A stretch of DNA of 64,000 nt from Hormiphora californensis. Its lineage: Eukaryota > Ctenophora > Tentaculata > Cydippida > Pleurobrachiidae. The position numbers were made by a program, and so were the translations under genes. The notes beneath the pieces are model-generated. The model saw only the letters and a program-made list of their open reading frames with translations. It made no database searches and had not been told where the DNA came from. Where the stretch lies: assembly GCA_020137815.1 (NCBI GenBank), contig CM035353.1:1268310-1332309 (forward strand), in the 5' to 3' direction. This document shows, piece by piece, positions 48,320 to 60,048 of this stretch. Every line of letters begins with the position of its first letter. The stretch's first letter is position 1.

Positions 48320-50936
48320 CTTGTCCTATTGCCCATTTCTTTATGATGTCGATTTGATTTTCTACGAAGTTTTTCATTGTGTATTTCAGGTCTAAACCTG
48401 TGATGATAATTGCTATGTCATCTGCGTATATGATGATTGCGTTTTTCCTTATTTTGGGTATTTTTAGGAGTGATTCTATGCAAAGGTTCCATAGGAGAGG
48501 AGATAGTATGCCTCCTTGAGGAATGCCTCTCTCTATTTTCCATGTAATTCTTTCACCACCATGAGAGAGAATTATGTATCTGTTTCTGAGACATGTTGAG
48601 ATCCAGTTGCAAATTATTTCCGGTATATCTGAGTCGTCTAGTCCTTTTTCTAACGCATGGAAATGTACCCGGTCGAAAGCTCCTTCGATGTCGAGAAAAG
48701 CTCCTAGAGCATACTGACTGTTTGCCATTGAGTCTTCTATTTTGTTTGATAGTTCGTTTGCTGCCGTAATTGTGGATTTCCCACTTATAAATCCATGTTG
48801 GTTTTTGAAGAGTTTAGCGTTTATGTTCCTTTCTTCCTGGAGATAGATGAGAATTGTCCGTTCCATAAGTTTTAGTACGTGGGATGTTAGGCTTATGATG
48901 CGGTAGCTCTTCGCTTGTGTGTAATCTTTTTTACCGGGTTTTGCGATGATGATCCCCTTGCACATGGACCATGCCTCCGGGATATGGTTGTATTGTAGTG
49001 ATTGTTGCATAATGTCTTTAAGCGGCTGTTTTAGAAGGTTCCATCCCATTGTGATCATTTCATTTCTTATATCGTCTGGTCCTGGGCTTTTCGCCTTTTT
49101 GAGAGCTTTCATTGCTTTTTCTAGGAATTTATCAGTGATAATCTCTTCTGCTTTGACTTTTGTGGTTTTGGTTTGGGGGTGGTTCTTTTTCCTTTCTTCC
49201 CTTGGGACATGTGTCCTTCCCATTGTTTTGAGGACTTCTTGAGGTTCGGAGGTTAGTGTGCCTTCGTTGTTTATGTCGGCCAGTCGTTCTGCTGCTTTAT
49301 TACCATATTTGCATCGTTTGGCCGCTTCTTTGTTTGTTGTTATGTTGGAGGCTTCTTCTTTCCATCTCCTTTCTTCTTCGTCGAGTATTTCATTTTTGAG
49401 GTTGCCTTTGAGTCTGCTGATCTGGTGTCTGATTTCCGTCGTTTTGTTTTTCATTTTCTTTAGTTGTTTTATTTCTTCTTTTAGTTTGGTCGCTTCCGGG
49501 CTCCAGCATGACCGTCTGAAGTGTGTGGTTACAGTGTCTGGAGTAGTTTCATTGAAGGCTTCTATAATTGCCTTGGCAATGATTCCGTAGTGACCCTCTA
49601 GTTTTTTTTTGGTTGTTGCTTTGTTGTAGGTGTTTAATTTGTACGTTATTGTTGCAAGTTTGTTCTGTAGGACTAGCGCGTATTGTTCTTTGTCCGTGTT
49701 TTTCGGAAGTTTTGTTCTGGTTACTGATACGTTTCCAAGGTTTAGTTTGCATATTAGTTTTTCGTGGTCGGATAGATCTGTTTCTTTCATTTCCCACTCT
49801 TTGACTAGACCGTGTGCCTTGTGGTTGGTTAGTGTGAGGTCGATTATAGATTTCCCTGTTGTACAGTTGTAGGTTGGCTTGTCTCCCTTGTTTTCGATGT
49901 ATAGTTGGTTGTTTCTTATGAAATTTTCAACATCTTTTCCTCTGGCGTTTGTGATTCTGTCATGCCATAGCGTGTGGCGGCCGTTAAAATCTCCGACGAT
50001 AATCCAATACCACTCTTTTTCTTCTACTAGCTTTGCAGTGTTATCTAGTTTGGTTGCTGTATCTGTTGATGGCTTAGATTTTCCTCCGTCAGGCGGGAGA
50101 TATATCGATGTGATTATTATCGGTTTGTCGTCGGCAAATTTATATCTTATGCTGACTATCTCTTCATTAGAGAGGCCGTCGAGCTGGACGATGTTTTTGC
50201 TTAGTTCCATATGTGTGATTATGCAGGCTTTTGGTTTACATCCTCTTTTGGAGTAGCATATAGCACCTCTTGGTAGGGATTTTGGCTTGTGAGATTTTTT
50301 GTCGCCTGTGTATGGTTCCTGGAGGGCTAATATGGTATTTAGCTTCAGGTCGTCCATTATGTCTCTTGTTGCTCCGAGCTCGTTGTGGAGGTTTTGGTGG
50401 ATAATGTTAGTGAGGAAGGCGTTTGATCTGTTTGTTGGTTGGGTTTTTGTGGATGTTTGTTTGTTGGTAGCGAAGGTTGATGATGGTTTGTTACCATCAT
50501 CGTTTGGGGAGGAAACGCCATTTGGGAATCTCCTACGCTTCTCATGGACTTTTGCAGAGGCGTAGGTAGTAGCGAGGCTACTGGTTTGTGTAGTTACTCC
50601 CTGTTGGGCTACGGAATTACCCCTTGAGTTTATCCCGACCTCGGCGTGGGAATTCTGCCGAGAGTCGGTGGGAGCTAGGCTCCCGGTTTGAGTAGTCCTG
50701 AGGACTACTATTGGGCCAGTTGAGATTTGACCGCCTTCAGCCTGGGCTTTTGCTGAGGGGCGGTTTGTAGCTGCGCTACAGTTTGGGGTAGGGTGGTCGA
50801 GGGTTGACTTGGGAGACTGCTGTTGCTGTTGTTCTTCCCATGTGTTGCAATGCTGATTGCATACAAGAGTATCTGATTCTGGCTGGTTGGCTGTCTCGTT
50901 TATCTGTTTCTTGTGGTTTCGCCTTCTTCTCCCCAT
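48316..50936 (-). pseudogene. LINE ORF2, N-terminal part (AP endonuclease and RT)
   Basis: The 899-residue frame starts at ATG 50936 and begins with a roughly 170-residue Ser/Thr/Gln-rich region (MGRRRRNHKK onward, QQQQQ at 36-40). An apurinic-type endonuclease follows: NIIHQNL at 177, catalytic QEP at 206-208, GDFNGRH at 315-321, SDHEK at 389-393. RT motifs are KAKSPGPDDI at 614, YRIISLTS at 678, LDIEGAFD at 748-755 with both aspartates, RGIPQGGILSPLLWN at 803, and YADD at 837-840. The last about 25 residues are from the inserted element, which truncates the enzyme. It cuts target DNA and copies LINE RNA in place. Confidence 0.9.
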
Positions 50937-51718
50937 TGATGGCTGTATGTTGGAGTTAGTTGGATTTTATTGCGGTTTCATGGTCATAAGCTGTTAGGAG
51001 AGGGTTTGCTTTTGAAGGTGAGCGATGTTATGTTGCGATGTCGGACTTTACTTTCTCGGGAATTTTGTCGGAGAGTTTGCATACGTTGCAGGGGGGGCGC
51101 GCGTCAGGGGGCTGCAGCGCATTCCAAGGCAGAGAGTCGCGTCGGCGAAAAGTGTGAAGAGAAAAAAATTTTTTTGATTTTTTTTTTTTTTTTTTTGGAC
51201 GGGGTGGCGCGCAGTTGAAAATAGTTAATCGCGCGTTTGGTTTTTGCGCGTATTACACCTCGTTCTTGGGGGTTTGTGACCTATCTTAGAGTTTTCGAGT
51301 TGGAGGTCAGGTTTTTGGGGTCAAATTGAAAGACAGTGTTTTATAGAGGTGAAACAGTGATGAATTACATCTCATTGTTAAATATTTTAATAAGATTCTT
51401 AAAAAAAGTTTTATAAAGATGGATGCCTCTTCAGAAGATAACTCACTACAATCATACCTTTGTACTCTAGTACCATTTAAAACAAGAGTGTACCGTTAGA
51501 ACACGACTTCTCTTATCATTTTGCAACTAGAGCAGTAAGGTCTTGATGACCCTTGCTTGGTCATTCTTATATTGGCACAAAAAAAAAATACACACACGTA
51601 GTCCTGGTGACTTGATTTAAAGAATAAATATAGCTAGTCCTGATTGTTAAATACGAAATTTCATAAATAGGGTAACTCGGGGCAGGAATGAGAGTCCGTT
51701 AGGGGGGGGGGGGAGTCT

Positions 51719-52506
51719 TTACATGTTTGGTTCGTTTTGGTAGAAACATAATTCTCTGATCCTAAACATACCAACGTTCAGGGACTCTGGGGAGGGTTTT
51801 ATGGTCGGTACATGGGGTATCTTGTACGTTAAGAAAGTTGCCCTGGTTTGGACTCTTGCTGGGATTAGTGCCTCTACTTCGTTTTGCTTTCCGCTCGCAA
51901 TAAACATTTTTCCCACAGTTAGTCTCCCGAAATTTGTTAACGCCTCCTCTGTGGCGGTCATCTTGTCGGGTAGTGGATCCACCCTTATTTCGCAGTATGC
52001 CTCTGTTTCTTTGAATCGGATTACCTTGAAACCTGTGGGAGTAGTTGGTGTTAGCTTCTGTCTGATTATTGACATGGAACTGTTTACTCGATATTTGGTG
52101 TTTTTCTAACTTGTGCTGTACCTGGTAGGGTTGGCGGTATTCCTCCCGTGAAGAAAATGGCTCCTGCTGTCTCTGATGGGGTAAGGACACAGTCAATTGG
52201 CAGGTCGGTGTGAGTGCTCAGGTCTACTGCTATTCTTTGGGACTCCTGTAGCGTCATTCGTGTCAGGGTGCAGAGGAAGACGCAGCCTCCCTTGGAGTGT
52301 GTTCTGGAGGAGGGGTAGGGGATTGGTGTTAGTTTTGTGGTTTGAGGAGGGGGTACGTTGTCACTAAGTGTTGAGGAGTTGTTAGTTAATACAGGGTTCC
52401 ATTTATGTTCTACTTACGAGTCTCTCGCCTGCTTCATCCTAGCCACCGCGGTAGCTGTTGCTCTTTTCCTTGGGGGCTGCTGCGGTTTGCTGAATTTTGG
52501 CGGCAT
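51719..52506 (-). pseudogene. LINE ORF1, one stop and one frameshift
   Basis: From ATG at 52506 the frame reads MPPKFSKPQQPPRKRATA, basic as expected for an RNA-binding ORF1 protein. It meets one TAA at 52414-52416 and then stays open for over 100 codons (with SKGGCVFLCTLTRMT and TLPGTAQV). Near an A-run at about 52108 the homologous-looking frame shifts to the one that ends at 51719 (GFKVIRFKETEAYCEIRVDP onward). No zinc knuckle is visible. With a single-base correction and one codon change the ORF would be about 260 residues, so decay is slight or partly due to sequencing error. Confidence 0.6.
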
Positions 52507-52550
52507 AGCTAGTCCTATGGGATGGAGGAGATTTGTTAGTAGTTGGTACA

Positions 52551-53744
52551 ACGTGAGTTCTCCTTGTTAAATTGGGCTAGGTTTTAGAGATTGTGATTAA
52601 TCTTACTAGGCCATGGGTGTTTAGAAGTTGTCAAAACGATCTATTAATGGGGAGTAACTGTGGGGGTGGGCATTACTAGGGGCAATTGAGGTAGTTTGGG
52701 CAGTGCAGTATTCGTTTAGAGATGGGTGAGAAGAGCTCTCGTTTAATCAGGCACCTAAGATTTATCAATTAGGGGGGCAGTTGCTGGTGTCAGATGGACA
52801 GATTAGATATTTTAGGGGTAAGCATTACTATGATCCGTTTAAACAAAATCGGGCTAGGTATGAATTTTTAAAGATTTTTTAGGTAGGCAGATTGAAGTGT
52901 TAACTGGATGTGGAGGAGATCACGCAAAGGATGCAACTGATTTGTAAATGAGATTTCATGAGATTCTCACAGCTTTTATACCAGCGCGCGCGGTAAATGT
53001 TCACACATTAGATGCTGGGTTGATTTATTTTGATCTGTGTGGAGGCCCCGCGCCCTCCTGCAGTCGGTGCGGGGTTAGGTGACATTGAGTGGCCCCGCTT
53101 GTCGCAAGAGGTGCCCTGTCTCCCTTCTTTTTTGCAGTTACCTGTTTTGTTTGTTGTTGAGGCGAGAGCTCCTTATCATGTTTATCGTTGGCATCTGGCA
53201 CAAAGTTATACTGAGGGAGTTTTTGGGTTTATTTGCGGACTTAGAAGGGTTGTTGAGTGTGAGAGGGTTTTGGTGTATTACTGTTCTTGGTTTGGCCGGT
53301 TTCTGTTGTTAAGATTAAACCACCAGACAGGTAGAAGTTGGTTAGGAGCACCTATCTTGTCTGGAAGAATAGGTGTATGTGTATGCAGGTGGGACCTGTT
53401 TCGACCTAGCTTGTTAGACCTTATGTATCTGTCCAGGGGCTAGGTGGGCAGAAGGTATAGGGGCCAGTTGAGAATAGATGTCCTCCAGCCTGGTCTTTTG
53501 CTGGGGGACATAAAGGACCGTTTGAAGCCAGACTACTTGGGCCCAATGCACTACTTGGGGAGCTGGTGACAAGACCGGTCGGAGGTATCTCTTGTCAGAG
53601 AAGAGAGGAGTCCCTGAGCGGATTAGAGGAAGGGAAGAGAGCAAAACACACCACCCAAGGAGGGCAGCTCTGTTGCCTTGGAGTGGTGTGTGAGCTGCTC
53701 CAGGCGTTGAGCTTCCTGGTTTTACCCCCCCCGGGTATGCCCGG
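52551..53744. other. Unassigned, possibly LINE 5' region
   Basis: GT-rich plus strand (CA-rich in the LINE sense direction), similar in texture to the LINE inter-ORF region, so it may be its 5' untranslated region. The plus-strand frame at 53030-53443 has no splice or domain support. No independent gene is called. Confidence 0.35.
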
Positions 53745-53844
53745 NNNNNNNNNNNNNNNNNNNNNNNNNNNNNNNNNNNNNNNNNNNNNNNNNNNNNNNN
53801 NNNNNNNNNNNNNNNNNNNNNNNNNNNNNNNNNNNNNNNNNNNN
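53745..53844. other. Scaffold gap of exactly 100 N
   Basis: One hundred N bases, a conventional placeholder for a gap of unknown size, flanked by C-runs and T/C-rich sequence. Linkage across it should be treated with caution. Confidence 0.99.
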
Positions 53845-56325
53845 CCGTGCCCCCAAATTAACCCCCCCCCAACCCCCCCCCCCCCCCCACCTCCAAGTAA
53901 GGTTGGAAACTTTGGACAACTATGGAGATTTACCAACACACCAATGTTGCATGGTAACGGAAAATCATTTGCGTTTTGGAGAGGTTTGTAAATAATGTTT
54001 TTGGGGTATATGTTAGGTTCTCTTATCACTCGCCAGCTTACAATTTGCCGTACAACCTCCCAGACCCCAGTCGACTTCACCTAGCATGTCTAGTTCTTTG
54101 CAAGTTGCCATTTGTCGTTTGGCGATTAGAAGAAGAGAGAGAGTTAGGGAAACGAATTGGAGAGAGAGAGATTCAGAGAGAACAAGAATTATTATTGCAT
54201 TATGTTTCAAAAATTGGTTTTTCCCCTCCCAAACGAAACAAAAAACCGATCACATTCACTGAAAGCACCCGGATGAGATCCTTAAGCGCCCCCCAAATAG
54301 ATGATCCCATGCAATGTGATCTGATCGTCGTCCCCACGCAATTTACAATGTTATGTGACACTAAGCGAGGGGAAAATTTTCCACTTCCGCAGCACCATAA
54401 ACGGGAGCTTTTAATTTCGATCAGTTTGTTAAAAAGGGAAAACCATTCGGCGCTAGTATCAAGTAGCGGGCCATGGGAAAAGGGGAGGGTGTTAAAATAG
54501 CTGCAAAGAGCGCCGCGCGCGAAATCTTGAGCGCGCGCCACCGTCCTTTTGTTAATACTTTGCGGGACGCTTTCAAAAAGGGACGGTTTTATGTGCGCGG
54601 GCCGTAAAGGGGCCAGACGGAGGGGACGGACATTTTGTTAACTACCGATCTGTTGTTTTAACCCTTATGATTTTTTAACGTGGTGCAAAAACTTCCCGGG
54701 GATTGCCTTCGGCAATCACCCGGGCAGGGAAAAAATACAATAAAGTTGGAGAGAGATTCAGAGAGAAAGATACAATAGAATTAGAGAGAGAAAGAAAGTT
54801 CCGGAAGCCCAATAACCAGTACTGCTGTAGCTTGATAAGAGTGCTCAGATAAGTCATATTCCGTTATAGGATCACATTTCCTTTGTCAGATCATGTTATA
54901 GCTTAGTGGTTTTGTAACTTGCTCCCAGCTTGGTTTTATATATGACACCCTTATGGCCTGCATGATTTCTTAGGTGCAGTTGTCTGGAAAAAAAATTTTT
55001 TGGCAAATAGAGATTGCGAAAATGTATCCTTCTTATCGCCTTTCTTCTTTTTGTGGTTAAGATCGTTTTTTCATCTTTTTAGTAAGAAAATTTAAATAGT
55101 TTACTATAGTAGTATGTAGTAGTATATTATTTTTGTGGTAGTACTGTCATTAAATTTAAACAAAATCATGCAAACGCTCAACCCGAACTAAAGTTGTTAT
55201 TAAACAGGAATAATCAAGGAATAATCCAGTTTTTAGCAAAAAACGCCGAGAGGGGGTGGCCAACCCGGGGATTGGGGGATGGAATCACGTGTCATTATCC
55301 ATGGTCCCGTCTGCAATGTGGTGGCACCGGCGGATTTTATTCCATACCACGTGGGTGGGGCTGTAGGTCTTTCAGTCCGGTATGAAAAAAAAAATATTTT
55401 CTCTCTATTCCTCTTTTCTTTCTCTTTCTCTTCTTTCTCTTTCTCTCTCTTCTTTCTTTTAAAACCCTTTTTTACTTAACCCCAGCGCGGTATAGTTTGG
55501 TTTATGGTGATTTCATGTTTGAGACTCTCCAAGTAGAGAATGAGAGGGAGAGGGAAGGACAACCCTTGGCCGCTATTCAACATTCTGTGATTGCCTGCTG
55601 CTCCCCTGAGTTGCATGTTTTGGCGGTTCAAATAAGTTCTCTTTTTGACCCAGCTAGACCGAGAAGTTGAAAGGTATTAAGTGAGAGGCCCATGCATGGT
55701 CCATACAATGTATTAACACTGCGTTTAAAACAAAAGTGCAATTGATATCACTGCACTGTTTGACCACTCATGTTTCCTCTTTAATGGCTCGCTCTGATCA
55801 CGTTTCAATGTTCTGTGAAATGCTGGTAATGTTTGGCCAGAACCTGCACATGAATTGGTAGTACCAGGCCTAGTCTATAATTGTCACTGCTACCTTTTTA
55901 CCGCCCCACTTCCTACCACATATAGTTGTTTTAGTTCACAGATAGAATCGGGGATTGAGAGCTGTTGGTGGGAAGTGAACAAGTAGTTGTTTTAGTTCCA
56001 TGGTTGTATGTATGCAGGTGATCCCTTGCTGCCCCCCCCCCCCCTCTTGCGGCCCCCCCCCCTCTTGTGTACACAAGAGTACCACCCTCCTCCTCTCAAC
56101 TTTTTCCGGGAGAGTCCTGATATCTTCTCCTCCCCCTCTCTATCTCTCTCTCCCTCTCGATGAATTGGTTTAATTTGTGTACTACCATCTTCTCTTTTCT
56201 CTACTTCGCTAGCTGAATACAATATATGCATGATCTATACGTTTCTTATCACGTAGTAACTCAGGCATGTTCCTGTTCCATTTTCTTGCTTTCTGAATGA
56301 CTGAAATGTTCCTCTTTCCCAAAAG
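53845..56325. other. Unassigned; strong hairpin at 54694-54724
   Basis: The hairpin has arms CCCGGGGATTGCC and GGCAATCACCCGGG with a TTC loop. It is followed by AT-rich DNA, a CT/TC-rich run at about 55395-55465 and C-runs near 56030-56065. The 174-residue frame at 53976-54500 includes part of the gap edge and has mixed composition but no splice sites or family. I call no gene. Confidence 0.4.
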
Positions 56326-56519
56326 TCCCTACTTTCCACGGCAGCTTTTCACCAGGGCGTATAAAGAAACCGACAAAGCTCCAGCTTCTATTAGCTGTAT
56401 AGGCCCTACCCGGTCATTCAGTCAATCACTTAAACTGTCATCATGCACAGAGATGGGGGAGAGAAAAGAGAGAGAGGGGAGAGAGAAACCATTGATAGAA
56501 TGTCTAATTAATTTTCACA
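56326..56519 (+). CDS. Weak exon candidate
   Basis: A pyrimidine-rich acceptor (TTCCTCTTTCCCAAAAG at 56325) precedes an open frame PYFPRQLFTRAYKETDKAP, then RSFSQSLKLSSC. A possible donor CACATG|GTACAC lies at 56520. The tail includes a GA-repeat-derived stretch, which weakens the case. No family recognised. Confidence 0.22.
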
Positions 56520-57224
56520 TGGTACACGGCCCATAGCTATACTTCCCTCTATCTACCCTCCAAGCAGTTCATTCCAGCTGTCAAAAGGCCATTAATAGTA
56601 CCACGTGACTTGACGCCAATTCATGCGTCTTACTATTATACTCCCAATTCTCTTTCCATCTGGCTTCTATGTGTGTGTGTTAACTGCATGTGGGAATGAT
56701 CGAGATGAGTTTCACATGTCCACTGTGTGAGTGCTTCTCATATGATATGATGTTTTGAGTTTCTCTGCACACACACGACACGTCTCTGTAAGATACTTGT
56801 TAGGTAGTAGTTCAATCATCTGGTGCCCTTCCCCGGCCCCGAATGCATTTGCATTTCAATCAGCTGATGCCCTGCATTTGTACAGTTGTCCTTCTAGACT
56901 TCTAGACCTTTTATTGATCGACCCTGTCTCCCTTTATCTGCAGTGTGAGCTATACAATGTATCCCGGCACCCCGGTTAATAGAACATAACACGTTTTCAA
57001 CTTTCTCTGTTTCGTTGGATATTTGAACCTGACCATTCTTCAACAGGTCATCAGTCTCGGGCATACTGCCACATAGACACAGAACCATGGGCCTCTCTCT
57101 ATCTCTCTATCTATCTCTCTATCTCTCACATTGAAGGCCGCACACGAATCCGTGTACTATTGTACATGGTTAACCGCAGCTTGTCCCCTATAACTCTTTG
57201 CGTTTAGTAAGCATCTTGATTGAA

Positions 57225-57279
57225 GCGCTCTGATTGGTGGACGGCTGTCACGTGGTATGAAATGGAGCGCTCTGATTGG
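57225..57279 (+). promoter_or_regulatory. Symmetric CCAAT / E-box / CCAAT module
   Basis: Two identical 13-mers GCGCTCTGATTGG (57225-57237 and 57267-57279) flank TGTCACGTGG (57246-57255). The order and content match those inside the mobile palindromes at 32.0, 41.1 and 58.6 kb, but this copy has no terminal repeats. It may be a promoter for the exons at 58-60 kb; no start site is identified. Confidence 0.5.
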
Positions 57280-58073
57280 TCATCACAGCTTTGTGTGTAA
57301 AGGGGTGAAACCTGCCCTAGTGCATGGTGAACTGGCCCTACAAATCCCTATTTCTCTTGTTCAACTTCTCAGTGAGCTATTATCTTTGACACAAACACAC
57401 CGTCCTCCCCTGTCATATTCACAAATATTCAACATGGAATATTCTGGTGTGACGTCACAAAATGCTGCTCCTTCATAAACAAATTCCTCTCTCTCTCTCT
57501 CTGGAATGTAGGGGCTAGACGTGTGTGGCACACATGGTTTCCAATATTTGACATTTGTCTAGGTATCGGATTTTTATCCATGTTTTGTGCTAGAAATCTT
57601 TGCTGATTAGGTTACCTTGATTTGTACCTTATCAGCGTTATCAAGGACGTGTGGTTTTCAGTACCATCTGCTAGAGATCATCACTATAGCTGTAGAACTG
57701 AGAGAGGATCGTGTCAGTTTGAGAATACTAAGCTGTGTGTATTAACTACTCGGATATCAGATATATCGGGTGTTTTCTAGCAAGGTCACCCATATCTTGC
57801 GGCCGTACCTCGTTAGCGGACAGTGTGTGAACTACGGTTAATTGGTGTTTCGTTCTCAAACAACTCTGTCACTCAATCACTGTCACCCAATCTTGTATAC
57901 CACACACAGTAAACCACAACTGTCACCCAAGTCCCAAGATCATGATCATGGGTGTGTTGAAGGTAGCCCCCTACCCCGGCTTTAATCAGCTGGCTATATG
58001 ACCATACTATGTTGTGTGTGATATCTTTGTTGGAATTACTTGATAGTCTCGGAGATTGAGCTCCTGTCTTCAG
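57280..58073. other. Unassigned, possible promoter-proximal or intron DNA
   Basis: Short CT run at about 57485-57501. No coding signal. Confidence 0.4.
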
Positions 58074-58200
58074 CTCCTGCTTTGCCCCTCCCTACTACTC
58101 TTTGGACAAATTGATTTGTTTTACATTGCCTTCCGCCTTGAAGTTATGCTTGAGAATCAAGAAAGTAGTTTACCTGCTTGCCTCCCTTACAAATTGCCAG
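58074..58200 (+). CDS. Candidate 127 bp exon
   Basis: Acceptor CTCCTGTCTTCAG at 58073 and donor TTGCCAG|GTATAG bound an open frame: LLLCPSLLLFGQIDLFYIAF, then RLEVMLENQESSLPACLPYK. The acceptor is phase 0 and the donor phase 1. Composition is that of a folded protein with a hydrophobic first half. Family unknown. A GTGATTGGT tandem repeat follows the donor. Confidence 0.3.
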
Positions 58201-58376
58201 GTATAGTGTGTGATTGGTGTGATTGGTGTGATTGGTGTTATTGTTTAGTCACCACCCCGCTCACCACCACACGATATCGTGATTTAAACGGTGAAAAGAG
58301 CCTTTAGAGTGAGACCTTTGGTGGCCAGCCATGTTATAGTCAGGTCCATTGTTGATTTTGATAAAGCATGCTGTGA

Positions 58377-58379
<3 letters not shown>

Positions 58380-58423
<44 letters not shown>

Positions 58424-58462
58424 CTCTCTCTCTCTCTCTCCCTCCCTCTCTCTCTCTGTCCC
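58380..58462 (+). repeat. (CT)n microsatellite
   Basis: CT array with a few TATC interruptions. Confidence 0.9.
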
Positions 58463-58562
58463 TCTCTGTCCAACAAAGATAGATATTACTTTTTGCTGAC
58501 CAGCTTGAGAAACATGCTATCATCGACAATCCTAGTTTTTCCCATTAGCTGATCTTAAGTAT

Positions 58563-58720
58563 AGTAACATGAGTGACATCACATGTCGTGCCGAGTAAAC
58601 AACCAATCAGGACTCGTTATTTAGGTCACGTGACTGGTTATCAGCCAATCAGGGACCAGTATTTCCTGATTCGGTCGGTTCCTAAGTAGTAACATGTGTG
58701 ACATCACATGTCGTGCCGAG
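58563..58720. mobile_element. CCAAT/E-box element, truncated copy, ~33 bp flanking repeat
   Basis: The body 58596-58684 is in reverse orientation relative to the copy at 31973. It keeps the AGGAACCGACCGAA end (at 58684) and lacks about 20 bp at the other end. It is flanked by direct repeats 58563-58595 and 58688-58720 that differ at one base (GAGTGAC versus GTGTGAC), with further similarity plus a 2 bp indel outside. GTCACGTGAC and both CCAAT boxes are intact. Confidence 0.75.
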
Positions 58721-59173
58721 GGGCTGGCCTACTAAAGGACGCAGAAGTGGCCCAAACTCTCATACACAATAGCTAATTCTCTGCAGTTTGCTGTCGGGAA
58801 AAGTTGTTCATGTTGTCTTCGCGCGTCAGAGGGAGAGAGAGAGAATGGGAGTTGGTTGACAAATTGAATTGTTTCGTGCACGCGTATGATCTATACACCC
58901 TGTCAGACCCCGTGAACTACCATGTCTCACAGAGAAGCCTGCATGTCTTCTATAGCGATACTCTGTAGTGTGAATCGTCTTATATCCGGGTCATTAAATG
59001 CGTGTCGGTCATACCGACAACCGTGTAAAGTGCTCATCGACAATGTTCTATCAGATCCGTTCTGAAGTAGCTGCACTTTCCTCTCTCTTCTTCTTATAGC
59101 CTACATGTTTCCTTCTTCACTTTACCATCAGCTCTATATATTGATCAATGTTGTCTCTGAGTATCATTGTTTA
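58721..59173. other. Unassigned, no gene seen
   Basis: Single-copy-looking DNA with CT-rich run at about 59080-59097 and no supported exon. Confidence 0.4.
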
Positions 59174-59325
59174 CTGCATTACAACTCATGTTTCTTGTTA
59201 CTGTTGACACGTTACAACTCGTGTTTCTTGTTACTGTTACAACTCGTGTTACTGTTGACACGTTACAACTCGTGTTTCTTGTTACTGTTACAACTCGTGT
59301 TTTTCTTGTTACTGTTGTTCGAATG
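59174..59325 (+). repeat. Minisatellite of TTACAACTCGTGTTTCTTGT units
   Basis: About six units of 20-30 bp containing GTTACAACTCGTG and TTTCTTGTTACTGTT, T-rich, directly upstream of the exon at 59350. It may supply pyrimidine tract to the splice acceptor. Confidence 0.75.
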
Positions 59326-59349
59326 CGGAAAGCTAAAGCTCTCATTCAG

Positions 59350-60048
59350 AAGGCTCGAAGGAGGAGCAGTAATACTGACCCTACTGATGAGGCCCCATTC
59401 TTTGCTGATGGTGTTGAAGTATCTGGTGATGAAGATGTTTTCTCAACAAACACTCGCCGCCGTAGCATATCCTCTATCTCACGATCTAGACGAATTAAGA
59501 CTCATGGTGCTCCTTCATCAAACAATGCATCGTTAGTCCGAGGGAGGAGGCCAGTTGTACCACCAAAACCGCCTGTAAAGATGAACCCGTCCCGTCAATG
59601 GAGAACTCTAGAGCAGCCTCGTGATCGGGGTGACCGGCCTAAACCTCTAGTAGGAGGGTCTCTAGACCGCGGTATTCGGGTCGCTCGATCGAGTAATCTG
59701 GCACCATACAGGAGATCAATTAGAGGTGCAGGTGTAAAGAGGCATGCCTGGCACTATGAATACTCGTCTCCCATTCTGTCAGAGATGTCACAGGAAAGTT
59801 CACAGCAGTCCACTGACAGTAGGGTGGTACAAGACCATGAACCCCTATCAAACGAGGGGGGTAGCACAATGGGGCCTGTTCCAGAACCCTCCAGATCATG
59901 GGATACCCACCAGTCCCGAGAGAGAGTGATCTCTAGCATGACCGAACCAACAGTAGACACGACGCGATCAACATTCTTACTCTTGCAGCCCGTGTTTGCA
60001 TCCATGGACCGCCGCAAACGCCGCACCAAATCACCACCAAGTATACCA
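59350..60048 (+). CDS. Large Ser/Arg-rich exon with SH3-ligand-like motif
   Basis: A roughly 700 bp open frame runs from a plausible acceptor (AGCTCTCATTCAG at 59349, phase 0) to ACCA|GTAAGC at 60049. It encodes about 233 residues, beginning KARRRSSNTDPTDEAP. It contains RRRSISSISRSRR, a proline motif RPVVPPKPPVK that fits class II SH3 ligands, and a basic C-terminus (MDRRKRRTKSPPSIP). This looks like a disordered signalling or cytoskeletal scaffold. The frame is also open upstream through the minisatellite, so the start is uncertain. No family recognised. Confidence 0.6.

Larger units (their letters stand above)
45960..52550 (-). mobile_element. Near-complete I-superfamily-like LINE, minus strand
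   Basis: In 5' to 3' order on the minus strand: a broken ORF1 (52506-51719), a roughly 780 bp inter-ORF region, ORF2 with AP endonuclease and RT (50936-48316), a 790 bp DNA-transposon insertion, and ORF2 C-terminal part with RNase H and zinc knuckle (47527-46008). An APE-RT-RNaseH-CCHC order is known for I-superfamily LINEs (I, Ingi, R1, LOA and relatives). The exact clade cannot be set by eye. The 5' end is uncertain and could reach the gap at 53745. Confidence 0.85.

Noticed and set aside
53030-53443. 137-codon plus-strand frame
   Set aside because: Antisense to probable LINE 5' sequence, with no splice sites or recognisable domain.
53976-54500. 174-codon frame after the assembly gap
   Set aside because: Composition is partly GA-repeat-derived, there is no family resemblance, and the neighbouring gap makes the start meaningless.
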